From an uncultured Candidatus Melainabacteria bacterium (GTDB taxonomy: Bacteria; Cyanobacteriota; Vampirovibrionia; Gastranaerophilales; Gastranaerophilaceae): a DNA stretch of 64,000 nucleotides. The translations under genes were made by a program, and so were the position numbers. Shown piece after piece: positions 1 to 8,382 of this stretch; positions within the stretch are counted from its first letter, which is position 1, and the number at the start of each line of letters is the position of its first letter. The notes below the pieces were generated by a model that was given only the letters and a program-made list of their open reading frames with translations, was not told the DNA's origin and made no database searches. Where the stretch lies: positions 1 to 64,000 of the forward strand of contig CAKVCZ010000003.1 of NCBI GenBank assembly GCA_934726055.1, read 5' to 3'.

Positions 1-120
1 CTTTGTTACATTTTCGTTACAATACCACTACCTTGTAGATTTATCAAGTGTTTGGCATGTTTTTTTAATGAGAAAAAATTTTTTATTCGTGGTATCATTG
101 ATTAGACTTAAGGAGAAAAA
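1..120. other. Leader region upstream of the purH-like gene
   Basis: This is a short AT-rich non-coding stretch. A clear ribosome-binding site, AAGGAG, lies at about 110-115, just before the ATG at 121. A TATCAT at 93-98 could be a -10 element, but no good -35 box is seen. ATACCAC (22-28) and GTGGTAT (89-95) are complementary and could pair over about 60 bases, although this may be chance. Anything further upstream lies outside the window. Confidence 0.35.
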
Positions 121-1050
121 ATGTTAGACAACTTAGAAAAAATAGTAGATTTTAAGCAGGGTGAAAATAAACAACAGAGTGCAAGTTTGTATAAAATGGA
201 AAATTCTCTTGATTGGGAACAATTAAACGGAAGTGAACTTTCTTATAAAAATTATTTGGATATGTCATTACTTATGGATGTTTTAAGTGAATTTTATGAT
301 ATATTTGCAACTGCAATTGTAAAAACTGGATTAATTTGCGGAGTGGCATTGGGAAAAACACTTGCAGATTCTTATGCAAAAGCTGTTGATTGTAATACAT
401 TAGGCGTTCTTGATTCTTGCATTGGTTTTTCAAAAATTGTTGACGAGAGAACAGCCAAGAAAATAGTCCAAAGTAAATTTGAATTAGTATTAGCCATTGG
501 TTTTGACAAAGAGGCATTAGACATTTTACAAAAACAAGAAGGACTAAAAATAGTTAAAATAAATACTGCTTTTGAGGATGTAAAAACTCTTGTGTCGCAA
601 GAATTAAAAATTACTCCGTTTGGAGTTTTGGAACAGGATAAAAACAGAGCAGATTTTAACAAAGATACGTTTAAGGTTCAAACAAAGAAAAAACCTGAAC
701 AAGAACAATTAGAAGATGCTATTTTTGCGTTCAAAGTAGCAAAACATGCTAAATCAAACGCAATAGTGATAGCGAAAAATTTCAAAACATTATCTATCGG
801 TCAAGCTGAAACTTCCTTTTCGGAAGCAGTTGAAAGAGCAATGGATTTAGCTTGCGATAGTACAAAAGATGCTGTTTTAGCAACAGATAGTAAGATTTTA
901 ACTATGGATGTTATTCATGCCACAGCGAGAGGACGACTTGCATTAATTATACATGCTGGTGGAAGTATCAATGATAAAAAATTCGTTGAACAATGCGATA
1001 AATATGAAATTGCAATGGTTACAACAGGTATAGAACATTTTAAAGGATAA
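121..1050 (+). CDS. purH: Stand-alone, diverged AICAR transformylase (PurH C-terminal domain)
   Basis: The 309 residues match the AICAR formyltransferase half of PurH, which adds the last formyl group in purine synthesis. Family landmarks are LSYKNYLD (40-47), CGVALG (73-78), FKVAKHAKSNAIVIAK, a GGSI..D segment and a C-terminal TTGIEHFKG (usually TGxRHF). The N-terminal MGS-like IMP cyclohydrolase domain of the usual ~520-aa enzyme is absent. The start is firm because AAGGAG sits just upstream of the ATG. The conserved KHxNPCG motif reads K68-T-G-L-I-C-G, so the catalytic histidine is replaced by Thr69. The usual GAGQxSR stretch is also lost. It may be a diverged enzyme or a paralogue with a changed role. 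The next gene begins 14 bp downstream. Confidence 0.75.
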   Translation: MLDNLEKIVDFKQGENKQQSASLYKMENSLDWEQLNGSELSYKNYLDMSLLMDVLSEFYDIFATAIVKTGLICGVALGKTLADSYAKAVDCNTLGVLDSCIGFSKIVDERTAKKIVQSKFELVLAIGFDKEALDILQKQEGLKIVKINTAFEDVKTLVSQELKITPFGVLEQDKNRADFNKDTFKVQTKKKPEQEQLEDAIFAFKVAKHAKSNAIVIAKNFKTLSIGQAETSFSEAVERAMDLACDSTKDAVLATDSKILTMDVIHATARGRLALIIHAGGSINDKKFVEQCDKYEIAMVTTGIEHFKG

Positions 1051-1064
1051 AAAAGGAATATAAA

Positions 1065-2231
1065 ATGATAAAACCAACAAATAGCAGGGCTGTAAAATGG
1101 TTGTCAGCAGGGCACTTCACAACAGATGCATTTTCAGGATTTTTAAATCCGATAATGCCTTTTATTGCTGCAAAGATAGGGATTTCAATGGGTGTAGCGG
1201 CTCTTTTAATGAGTATTTCCCAATTATTTTCACAACTTCTACAACCCATTTTCGGATTTTTTGCCGATAATATTTTAAAAAGAGGTTTTATTTTTTGGGG
1301 ATTATTATTTTCTACAATATTTTTTCCGTTAACAGGTGTTGCACATAATGTTTATTGGTTAGGATTATTTATTATTTTAGGTAGTCTTGGTGTTAGTATA
1401 TTTCACCCGCAAAGTATCGGTTTTGTAATTCGATTTACGGAAAAAGATTTTACAAAAAATATGGGACTATTTTTGAGCCTTGGTTCAATCGGTTATTCTT
1501 TTGGTCCTTTAATTTCCGCAGCTATTACACAATATTTAAGTTTGGAAAAAATGCCTATTCTTTCCGTTTTTGGTATAGTTCTTGCTTTGTTAATGTTTGT
1601 ATGTGTTCCAAAAATTTCTAATACAGACGTTATTGAAAATAAAGAAAAAGATATTGTAAAAGTATTCAAAACTATTCTTTCAAATAAACAAGTTTTAATT
1701 TTGATTATAATTTCTATTATGAAAGCGTTAATTTCAAGCAGTTGTGCTATATTGCTTCCATTCTTGTGGAAAGATACAGGACATAACCCTATATATATTG
1801 GTATGGCATTATTTTGGTTTATGTTTGCAGGTGGTATAGGTTCTCTTGTAAGTCCAAAATTTGAAAAAATACTTGGAACAAAACAAGTTATATATTTATC
1901 AATGTTATCAATGCCTGTTCTAATGTGTATTTTCGTATTTTTACAAGACAAATTACCAATAGTTGCACTTGTTGATTTTGTTTTGATGGCATTTGTTTTA
2001 ATGCTGGCAACTCCAATTACAATGGTTTTGGCACAAAAAGAATTACCTCAATACAAAAGTATTATTGGAGGATTCTTAAACGGTTTTTGTTGGGGTGTAG
2101 TGGGAGTACTGCTAAGCGGACTTGGTTTTATGGCACAAAAATTTGGTATATTACAAATGTTATTTATTGCCGGATTTGTACCTGCATTTAGTGCTTATCT
2201 TGTTAAATATTTAAATGTGGAAGAAAATTAG
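1065..2231 (+). CDS. MFS transporter, fosmidomycin-resistance (Fsr)-like
   Basis: This is a 388-aa integral inner-membrane protein with about twelve hydrophobic segments, the size of a major facilitator. The N-terminal GHFTTDAFSGFLNPIMPF, the QLLQPIFGFFAD segment and an FHPQSIGF motif resemble the Fsr/fosmidomycin-resistance branch of MFS exporters. The ATG at 1065 is preceded by an AAAAAGGA ribosome-binding site. It lies 14 bp after the PurH-like gene and 2 bp before alr, so the three probably form one transcript. The substrate cannot be read from the sequence; drug or small-metabolite export is inferred only from family membership. Confidence 0.7.
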   Translation: MIKPTNSRAVKWLSAGHFTTDAFSGFLNPIMPFIAAKIGISMGVAALLMSISQLFSQLLQPIFGFFADNILKRGFIFWGLLFSTIFFPLTGVAHNVYWLGLFIILGSLGVSIFHPQSIGFVIRFTEKDFTKNMGLFLSLGSIGYSFGPLISAAITQYLSLEKMPILSVFGIVLALLMFVCVPKISNTDVIENKEKDIVKVFKTILSNKQVLILIIISIMKALISSSCAILLPFLWKDTGHNPIYIGMALFWFMFAGGIGSLVSPKFEKILGTKQVIYLSMLSMPVLMCIFVFLQDKLPIVALVDFVLMAFVLMLATPITMVLAQKELPQYKSIIGGFLNGFCWGVVGVLLSGLGFMAQKFGILQMLFIAGFVPAFSAYLVKYLNVEEN

Positions 2232-2233
2232 TT

Positions 2234-3358
2234 ATGAAAAATTCAAGAATATCAAATATAAGTGCTCATAGAGATTCTTGGGTTGAAATAAACATAGATA
2301 ATGTTTCATCAAACGTAAAAGCTCTAAGAAGCTGTATTCCCAATGATATGAAAATGTTAGCTGTAATAAAAGCAGATGCCTACGGACATGGAGCAGCCAT
2401 GCTTGCACCTACTTTGTTAAGCAACAACGTTGATATGCTTGGAGTTGCATCTATTGATGAAGCTCTTAATCTCAGGGAAAACGGAATAAATGCAGAAATT
2501 CTTGTTTTAGGTGCTGTTCCTGTTTGGGCATTACCTACGGCTATTGAAAACAATATAACCGTTACATCTTTCACCGAAGAGCATCTTGAATCTTGTCAAA
2601 AAACATACGAAAGGACAGGAAAGCCTATAAAAACACACATAAAACTCGATACAGGCATGAATAGAATAGGTGTTCAAGCAAAAAATGCTATTGATTACAT
2701 AAAAAGAGTTCAATCAATGGAATGTATTGAATTAAAGGGTATTTTTTCTCATCTTGCAAATGCCGAAAATGAAGAAAAAACATGGCAGCAGCTTGAAATT
2801 TGGGAAAATATAATATCACAAGTTAATACAGATAACCTTTTATTACATATTTTAAATACGGCAGGTGTAATTTCGAGTAATGTGTATAAATGTACTTCAA
2901 ATATGGTCAGATGTGGAATTGGATTATATGGTTTATATCCTGATTTAATAGAACAAGCACAAAAAATTGAATTAAAACAAGCAATGTCTGTTAAAACAAG
3001 AATTATTCATATTCATGAAATAGACAAAGGTGAAGGTGTAAGCTACGGACACACTTTTGTTGCTGATAAGCCGACAAAAATTGCAACGGTTCCGTTAGGT
3101 TATGCGGATGGAATTCCAAGATTGTTGTCTAACAAGTTTTATGGACACATTAACGGACAAAAAGTTAAACAAATTGGTAATGTTGCAATGGATCAGATGA
3201 TGTTTGATATAACGGGAATTGATGCCAAAACGGGTGATATAATTACATTATTAGACGAATCTTTGCCTGTTACTAATTGGGCAAATGCAATGAATACAAT
3301 TCATTATGAAATTTTATGTCATTTAAAAGCAAGACTTGCAAGAGTTTATACAAGATAA
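2234..3358 (+). CDS. alr: Alanine racemase
   Basis: This PLP enzyme interconverts L- and D-alanine and supplies D-Ala for peptidoglycan. The 374-aa length is typical. The PLP lysine is K46 in VIKADAYGHG. HIKLDTGMNRIG is the mid-barrel family motif. The second catalytic base is Tyr271 in GVSYGHTF, followed by the conserved PLGYADGIPR. The ATG is 2 bp after the MFS stop, so translation is probably coupled, and lpdA follows after 14 bp. The cytoplasmic product fits the peptidoglycan-making cell shown by the class A PBP at 13.4 kb. Confidence 0.95.
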   Translation: MKNSRISNISAHRDSWVEINIDNVSSNVKALRSCIPNDMKMLAVIKADAYGHGAAMLAPTLLSNNVDMLGVASIDEALNLRENGINAEILVLGAVPVWALPTAIENNITVTSFTEEHLESCQKTYERTGKPIKTHIKLDTGMNRIGVQAKNAIDYIKRVQSMECIELKGIFSHLANAENEEKTWQQLEIWENIISQVNTDNLLLHILNTAGVISSNVYKCTSNMVRCGIGLYGLYPDLIEQAQKIELKQAMSVKTRIIHIHEIDKGEGVSYGHTFVADKPTKIATVPLGYADGIPRLLSNKFYGHINGQKVKQIGNVAMDQMMFDITGIDAKTGDIITLLDESLPVTNWANAMNTIHYEILCHLKARLARVYTR

Positions 3359-3372
3359 GAAAGTGAAAAATT

Positions 3373-4608
3373 ATGACAAAATATGATATAGGAATTATAG
3401 GTGCAGGACCCGCAGGATTTACAGCAGCTCTTTTAGCCGCAGATAAAGGTGAGTCGGTTGTACTTTTTGAAAAAGATAAAATTGGCGGAACATGTCTAAA
3501 CAAAGGATGTATTCCGACAAAAACAATCTTGCATTCAACAGATTTGTTCAATGATATTAAAAACGCACAAAATTTAGGAATAGTTGCAAATGATATCAAC
3601 TTTGATTTTGCAAAAGCGATGGAACGTAAAAATAAAGTTGTTGATACTTTAAGAAATGCATTGACAAAAAATCTTGAAAATAAGGGTGTAAAAATTGTTT
3701 ATGCTGAAGCAAAAATTATTGATAATAATACAATTGAAGCAAATAATGAACAATATGAAACAGAAAAAATTATTATAGCATCGGGTTCAAGTCCAAGAGA
3801 ATTAAAAGGCTTGGAATTTGACCATAAATTTATTCTAAATTCGGATGATTTATTTGAGATGACAAGCCTTCCAAAAAATGTTGTAATTGTAGGTGCAGGT
3901 GCAGAAGGTATTGAATGGGCAAGAATATTTAAAAATATTGATTGCAACGTTACTGTAATTGAAGCTGCACCAAGACTTTTAGCTATTGCAGATGAAGAAG
4001 TTTCAAAATATATCGAAAGAATGTTTAAAGTTAGAAAAATAAATTTCAAATTATCAACAACCGTAGAAAAAATTGAAAATAAAAAAGTAATTTTATCTAA
4101 TGGTGAAGTTTTAGAACCGGACTTTGTTCTTGTTGTTGTCGGAAGGACTGTTAATTTGCCTGAAAATAGCAAAGATTTAACAACAATAGGCGATGCCGAT
4201 AACAAGATTATGCTTGCAAATTTTGCCATGCAGCAACCCAAACAAGTTATTTTAGGTAAAAATATCGAAAATACTATTATTCCAAGTGTAATTTACGGAA
4301 CTCCTGAAATTGCTTGGATTGGTAAAAAAGAACAAGATTTAACCGAGGGAACATATAAAAAATCTGTATTTCCTATAAGAGCTTTGGGAAAAGCTCATTG
4401 CGATAACGAAATTGAAGGTTTTATAAAAATATTAAGCGTGGATGAAAAAATAGTTGGTGCACATATTATATCAAAAGAAGCGTCAGCAATGATTCATCAA
4501 ATTTTAATAGCTATGCAGAATAATATTAGCGTAAATAAATTAAAAGATTTATGCTTTGCTCATCCTACATTCTCAGAAGGAATTTATGAAAGTATTTTAG
4601 GATTATGA
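3373..4608 (+). CDS. lpdA: Dihydrolipoamide dehydrogenase (short form)
   Basis: This is an FAD/NAD flavoprotein that reoxidises protein-bound dihydrolipoamide. The FAD-binding GAGPAG is at residues 10-15. The redox-active disulfide is C41-x4-C46 in GGTCLNKGCIP. A second nucleotide fold begins at VVIVGAGAEGIEWA. The C-terminal HPTFSE carries the His-Glu pair that acts across the dimer. At 411 aa it is roughly 50-60 residues shorter than typical Lpd, with the shortening in the central and interface regions. The stop overlaps the lipA start (ATGA), so lipoyl synthesis and use are translationally coupled. No E2 or GcvH partner lies in the window. Confidence 0.88.
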   Translation: MTKYDIGIIGAGPAGFTAALLAADKGESVVLFEKDKIGGTCLNKGCIPTKTILHSTDLFNDIKNAQNLGIVANDINFDFAKAMERKNKVVDTLRNALTKNLENKGVKIVYAEAKIIDNNTIEANNEQYETEKIIIASGSSPRELKGLEFDHKFILNSDDLFEMTSLPKNVVIVGAGAEGIEWARIFKNIDCNVTVIEAAPRLLAIADEEVSKYIERMFKVRKINFKLSTTVEKIENKKVILSNGEVLEPDFVLVVVGRTVNLPENSKDLTTIGDADNKIMLANFAMQQPKQVILGKNIENTIIPSVIYGTPEIAWIGKKEQDLTEGTYKKSVFPIRALGKAHCDNEIEGFIKILSVDEKIVGAHIISKEASAMIHQILIAMQNNISVNKLKDLCFAHPTFSEGIYESILGL

Positions 4609-5447
4609 AAAGATTACCGGATTATTTAAAACGTCAAATTATAGACACTGAAAAAACAAAGACGGTTCGTTCAATTTTAAAACACAACTGTTTAAATACC
4701 GTGTGTGAAAATGCACGATGCCCGAATAAAAATGAATGTTATCAAAAAAATACGGCGACTTTTTTAATTATGGGTAATGTTTGTACAAGAAATTGCCGTT
4801 ATTGTAATATAACTTGTCAAAAACCAAAACCGCTTGATGAAAATGAACCTAAAAATTTAGCAAAAGCAGTTAGTGAATTAAAATTAAAATATTCTGTTAT
4901 AACGTCAGTTACAAGAGATGATTTGCCTGATGGCGGAGCAAGACATTTTGCAAAAACAATTGAAGAAATTAGAAAAATATCTCCGGATACAAAAATAGAA
5001 ATTTTAACTCCTGATTTTAAAGGAGATAAAAATGCTTTAGATATAATTATAAAATCCCAGCCGGATGTATTTAATCACAATATTGAAACAGTTGAAGATT
5101 TATTTAAAACGGCAAGACCTCAAGGAAATTACCAACGTTCATTGAATGTTTTAAAATATATTAAAGAAAATAGCAATATAATTACAAAATCAGGGTTAAT
5201 GGTTGGATTGGGCGAAAATGAAAACCAAATAATAAAAACATTAGAAGATTTGCACGCTGTCGGATGTGATATTTTAACGATAGGACAATATATTCAACCG
5301 TCAAAACAACATCTGGAAGTTGATAAGTATTACACAGAGGAAGAATTTGAACACTTAAAAGAACTTGCAAAAGGAGCAGGATTTGAAAAATATCAAATCG
5401 CACCTCTGGTAAGAAGTTCATATAATGCATTTAAATTATATGCTTAA
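4605..5447 (+). CDS. lipA: Lipoyl synthase (radical SAM)
   Basis: This enzyme inserts two sulfurs into octanoyl-lysine of lipoyl domains. It carries both LipA clusters: the auxiliary [4Fe-4S] ligands C34-x4-C39-x5-C45 and the radical-SAM C60-x3-C64-x2-C67. The C-terminal RSSY motif (270-273), which gives the serine ligand of the auxiliary cluster, is intact. The 280-aa length is normal. The ATG overlaps the lpdA stop by 4 bp. The gene is followed by a short AT-rich hairpin and a T-run. Confidence 0.96.
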   Translation: MKRLPDYLKRQIIDTEKTKTVRSILKHNCLNTVCENARCPNKNECYQKNTATFLIMGNVCTRNCRYCNITCQKPKPLDENEPKNLAKAVSELKLKYSVITSVTRDDLPDGGARHFAKTIEEIRKISPDTKIEILTPDFKGDKNALDIIIKSQPDVFNHNIETVEDLFKTARPQGNYQRSLNVLKYIKENSNIITKSGLMVGLGENENQIIKTLEDLHAVGCDILTIGQYIQPSKQHLEVDKYYTEEEFEHLKELAKGAGFEKYQIAPLVRSSYNAFKLYA

Positions 5448-5448
5448 T

Positions 5449-5475
5449 AAGATTTGATATAATCTTTATTTTTTT
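5449..5475 (+). terminator. Probable intrinsic terminator after lpdA-lipA
   Basis: AAGATT (5449-5454) and AATCTT (5461-5466) form a 6-bp stem with a 6-base loop, followed by a tract rich in T (TATTTTTTT). It is weak and AT-only, but it sits directly after the lipA stop. Confidence 0.45.
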
Positions 5476-5488
5476 AATAGATTTGTGA

Positions 5489-5494
5489 TACAAT
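5489..5494 (+). promoter_or_regulatory. -10 element TACAAT just before the PAP2 gene
   Basis: TACAAT lies 9 bp before the ATG at 5504 and no Shine-Dalgarno sequence is present. Transcription would start within about 3 bases of the start codon, so the mRNA would be nearly leaderless. No clear -35 box is seen. Confidence 0.45.
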
Positions 5495-5503
5495 CATATT
5501 ATT

Positions 5504-6445
5504 ATGTTACATGAAATTTTAACAAACCAAACAATATTAAATCCTCAAATAAATTATCTATTATTTTTGCAAAATTTACGAACTCCGGAGTTGGATATTT
5601 TGTTTTTGCATATAACGAGATTAGCGGAATCAATAGTTCCGTATGTATTTATAAGTTTGTGCTATTGGTTACTTGATAAAAGAACAGGGTTTGTTTTGTT
5701 TTTAGCATTACAGTTAGGTATGATGACAAAAGATATACTAAAAGAAATTGCCTTTGTTAATCGACCTTGGCTTTTATCAGACAAAGTTCAACCTGTTGAA
5801 ATCGCAAAAGCACATGCTCCGGGATATTCTTTCCCAAGTGGTCATACCGTTAGAGGTATTACTGCTATTTCAGGTATTTCTATTGCAACTTGGAAAAACA
5901 ATAAATTTATAAGTTTATTTTTTATACTTTTAGGTATTGCAGTTCTTTTTTCAAGAAATTACTTGGGTGTTCATACCTCTCAAGATGTCATTGTAGGTTT
6001 TTTAATATCAGTAATTTATCTATTTGCTGCTGTTAAATTTTTTAATTGGATAGATAAAAAAGAAAAAGGATATTTGATTTTTGCAGGTGCTGTTGTATTT
6101 ATTGCCATTGGAATTATATCAATCATTGCAATGGGCATTATAAAACAAGAAATAATGTCTTACTATGCTGAAATAGCTTTTTTAATCGGAATTTGTATAG
6201 GATATTATTTTGACAAAAAATATATAAAATATGAAATCCCTCAAGTAAGTATTTATAAAAAAAGCATTATAGCGGTAGTTGGCATAATTGCTTTATATGC
6301 AACATTACATATTGTTTATAATATTTTGTCCGGAACTAATTTTGAAACCTATAACAGAATTGTTGCATATTTCTGTATGAGTATTTTCTCAACAATAATA
6401 TATCCTTCTGTTATAAAATTCATTTCAAAATCCAATAAATTATAG
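5504..6445 (+). CDS. PAP2-family membrane phosphatase
   Basis: This 313-aa membrane protein has the full phosphatidic-acid-phosphatase signature. Motif 1 is K-x6-RP (KEIAFVNRP), motif 2 is PSGH, and motif 3 is SRNYLGVHTSQD (SR-x5-H-x3-D). These residues form the His-dependent phosphatase site on the outer face of the inner membrane. Several further hydrophobic helices follow motif 3. Likely substrates are undecaprenyl pyrophosphate or a lipid phosphate; the sequence does not decide between them. The ATG at 5504 lacks an upstream Shine-Dalgarno sequence and has a -10 box close by. Confidence 0.85.
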   Translation: MLHEILTNQTILNPQINYLLFLQNLRTPELDILFLHITRLAESIVPYVFISLCYWLLDKRTGFVLFLALQLGMMTKDILKEIAFVNRPWLLSDKVQPVEIAKAHAPGYSFPSGHTVRGITAISGISIATWKNNKFISLFFILLGIAVLFSRNYLGVHTSQDVIVGFLISVIYLFAAVKFFNWIDKKEKGYLIFAGAVVFIAIGIISIIAMGIIKQEIMSYYAEIAFLIGICIGYYFDKKYIKYEIPQVSIYKKSIIAVVGIIALYATLHIVYNILSGTNFETYNRIVAYFCMSIFSTIIYPSVIKFISKSNKL

Positions 6446-6475
6446 ATTTTATATACAATAAGATAAATCTTTTTA
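6444..6475. terminator. Weak convergent hairpin between PAP2 and yjbQ
   Basis: AGATTT (6444-6449) and AAATCT (6465-6470) are complementary across a 15-base loop and are followed by a T-run on the + strand. They lie between two convergent genes. This is plausible only as a weak terminator. Confidence 0.3.
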
Positions 6476-6483
6476 AAAAAGTT

Positions 6484-6897
6484 TTATTCTCCCATAACTT
6501 TTACAATAACACGTTTTCTTCTTCTTCCGTCGAATTCTGCGTAGTAAATTTGTTGCCAAGGTCCAAAGTCAAGTTTTCCATTTGTTACCGGTACTATAAT
6601 TTCGTGTCCGATAACTAAACTTTTTAAGTGTGCATCTCCGTTAGTTTCACCCGTTCTATGATGCATATAATTAGGATTTGCAGGAGCAATATCTTCCAAC
6701 CAATGTTCGATGTCATAAATTAGACCGCTTTCGGCATCATTTACATATACACCTGCTGTAATATGCATTGCTGAAACTAGTATCATCCCTTCTTTTATTC
6801 CACTTTTGTACAAAATAGCTTCAACTTCATCTGTAATATTTACATAATCATGTTCATTTTCTGTACAAAACCATAAATAATCTGTATAAAATTTCAT
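6484..6897 (-). CDS. yjbQ: YjbQ/UPF0047 family protein
   Basis: This is a 137-aa single-domain protein of the YjbQ (UPF0047) family. Typical segments are GMILVSAMHITAGVYVNDAESGL, HRTGETNGDAHLKSLVIGHEIIVPVTNGKL and a WQQIYYAEFDGRRRKR tail. Some members have weak thiamine-phosphate synthase activity, but the physiological role is unsettled. An AAAGGAAA ribosome-binding site precedes the ATG. It starts 16 bp after trkH and is probably the last gene of the trkA-trkH-yjbQ transcript. Confidence 0.85.
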   Translation of the reverse strand: MKFYTDYLWFCTENEHDYVNITDEVEAILYKSGIKEGMILVSAMHITAGVYVNDAESGLIYDIEHWLEDIAPANPNYMHHRTGETNGDAHLKSLVIGHEIIVPVTNGKLDFGPWQQIYYAEFDGRRRKRVIVKVMGE

Positions 6898-6913
6898 ATT
6901 AATTTCCTTTCTA

Positions 6914-8380
6914 TTATTTTTTTAATACCCAGTAGTCCTTGTTTAGTAATATCAAAAATGGAACTAATTCTAAACGACCAACAATCATATTAAACATAAA
7001 AATTAATTTTGTTATTGGAGTTAAGCTCTCATAGCTGCCTGAAGGTCCTATAATGTGTCCAAAAGCAGGTCCTATAACGTTAAGTGTTGCTATTGAGCCT
7101 GAAAATCCTATAATAAAATCATTTTCAATGATAGTAACAATTATTGCATTTATTAAAAATATTCCAAAAAAGAACAAAACAAAAGTTATAATTTGAGAAA
7201 TAATCTCATTTGAAACGGTTTTGTTATCTACTTTAATTGTTGCAATTGCGTTTGGATGAAGTATTTTAATCAATTCTCTTTTTAAATATTTGAAAATTAT
7301 TAAAAATCTCATAATTTTGATACCGCCACCTGTTGAACCGGCAGATGAACCGCAAATGATTACTATTAAAAGTAATATTTGTGCAGAAACTGTCCATTTT
7401 GAATAATCACAAGACTGGAAGCCTGTTGATGTCATTATACTCATTACAGAAAAAACACAATCTGTAAAATTCTTTAGTGTTGCTGCATTTGCGTTTAAAT
7501 ACTGAATTGCAAAAATCAACAAAGAAACAAATAAAATTATGCCAATATAGAATTTAAATTCTTCATTTTTAAAAATTAATTTATATTTAAACCCTGATAG
7601 TACTCTGTATATAAGAGCTAAGTTGCACCCTGCAAAAAACATGAAAATAATAGTAATCCAGTTTATTGCCAAAGAATTGTAGCCCATAATGGAATTTGGA
7701 TTATTTGAAAACCCGCCTGATGAAATAGTTGAAAAGGTGTTGCATAATGCATCAAACCATGGCATCTTAAAATATATAAATAATCCTATTTGTAATAATG
7801 TTAAGACAATATATAGAACCCATAATGCGGTAGCTGTATTTTTAATTCTCGGAGTCAATTTATCTTCAGTAGGTCCCGGAGCTTCTGCAAAAAACATTTG
7901 TCGTCCTGCAATGGCAAATTGAGGTAATACTGCAATAAACAAGACTATAATTCCCATACCACCTATCCATTGAATAAATGAACGCCAAAAAAACATTGTG
8001 TTTGGATAATTAAAGCTTGTTAAAATTGTTGCACCAGTTGCAGTTGCACCGGATATGCCCTCGAAAAAGGCATTTTCAAAAGAAAATCCGAAAAATAAAA
8101 AAGGAATAGATGCTATAACAGAAAAGATTAACCAGCATAGCATTACTATTGTAAGTCCTTCGGATTTTTTTATATCGGTCATTTTGTCTTGTATTAAAAA
8201 ATGATTTATTATTAATTTCAATAAAAAACCTAATATAACGGATATTGTACCTGTTAATAAAAATGGAAGTATTGAACTATGTTCTTTAAAAATTAACGCA
8301 ATAACAATAGGTACAAATGTAACTAATCCGATATATATTAATGTTAAAGCAACTGCGTTCAGAAGATATTTTAATCTCAT
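6914..8380 (-). CDS. trkH: Trk potassium-uptake channel subunit TrkH
   Basis: This is the membrane channel subunit of a Trk/Ktr-type K+ uptake system. The 488-aa length and repeated M1-P-M2 organisation fit. Filter-like segments such as SGATATGATILTSF, STISSGGFSNNP, MTSTGFQSCD and ATLNVIGPAFG mark four pore repeats. It begins 2 bp after trkA ends, with AAGG upstream, so channel and gating subunit are made together. Confidence 0.93.
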   Translation of the reverse strand: MRLKYLLNAVALTLIYIGLVTFVPIVIALIFKEHSSILPFLLTGTISVILGFLLKLIINHFLIQDKMTDIKKSEGLTIVMLCWLIFSVIASIPFLFFGFSFENAFFEGISGATATGATILTSFNYPNTMFFWRSFIQWIGGMGIIVLFIAVLPQFAIAGRQMFFAEAPGPTEDKLTPRIKNTATALWVLYIVLTLLQIGLFIYFKMPWFDALCNTFSTISSGGFSNNPNSIMGYNSLAINWITIIFMFFAGCNLALIYRVLSGFKYKLIFKNEEFKFYIGIILFVSLLIFAIQYLNANAATLKNFTDCVFSVMSIMTSTGFQSCDYSKWTVSAQILLLIVIICGSSAGSTGGGIKIMRFLIIFKYLKRELIKILHPNAIATIKVDNKTVSNEIISQIITFVLFFFGIFLINAIIVTIIENDFIIGFSGSIATLNVIGPAFGHIIGPSGSYESLTPITKLIFMFNMIVGRLELVPFLILLNKDYWVLKK

Positions 8381-8382
8381 AT

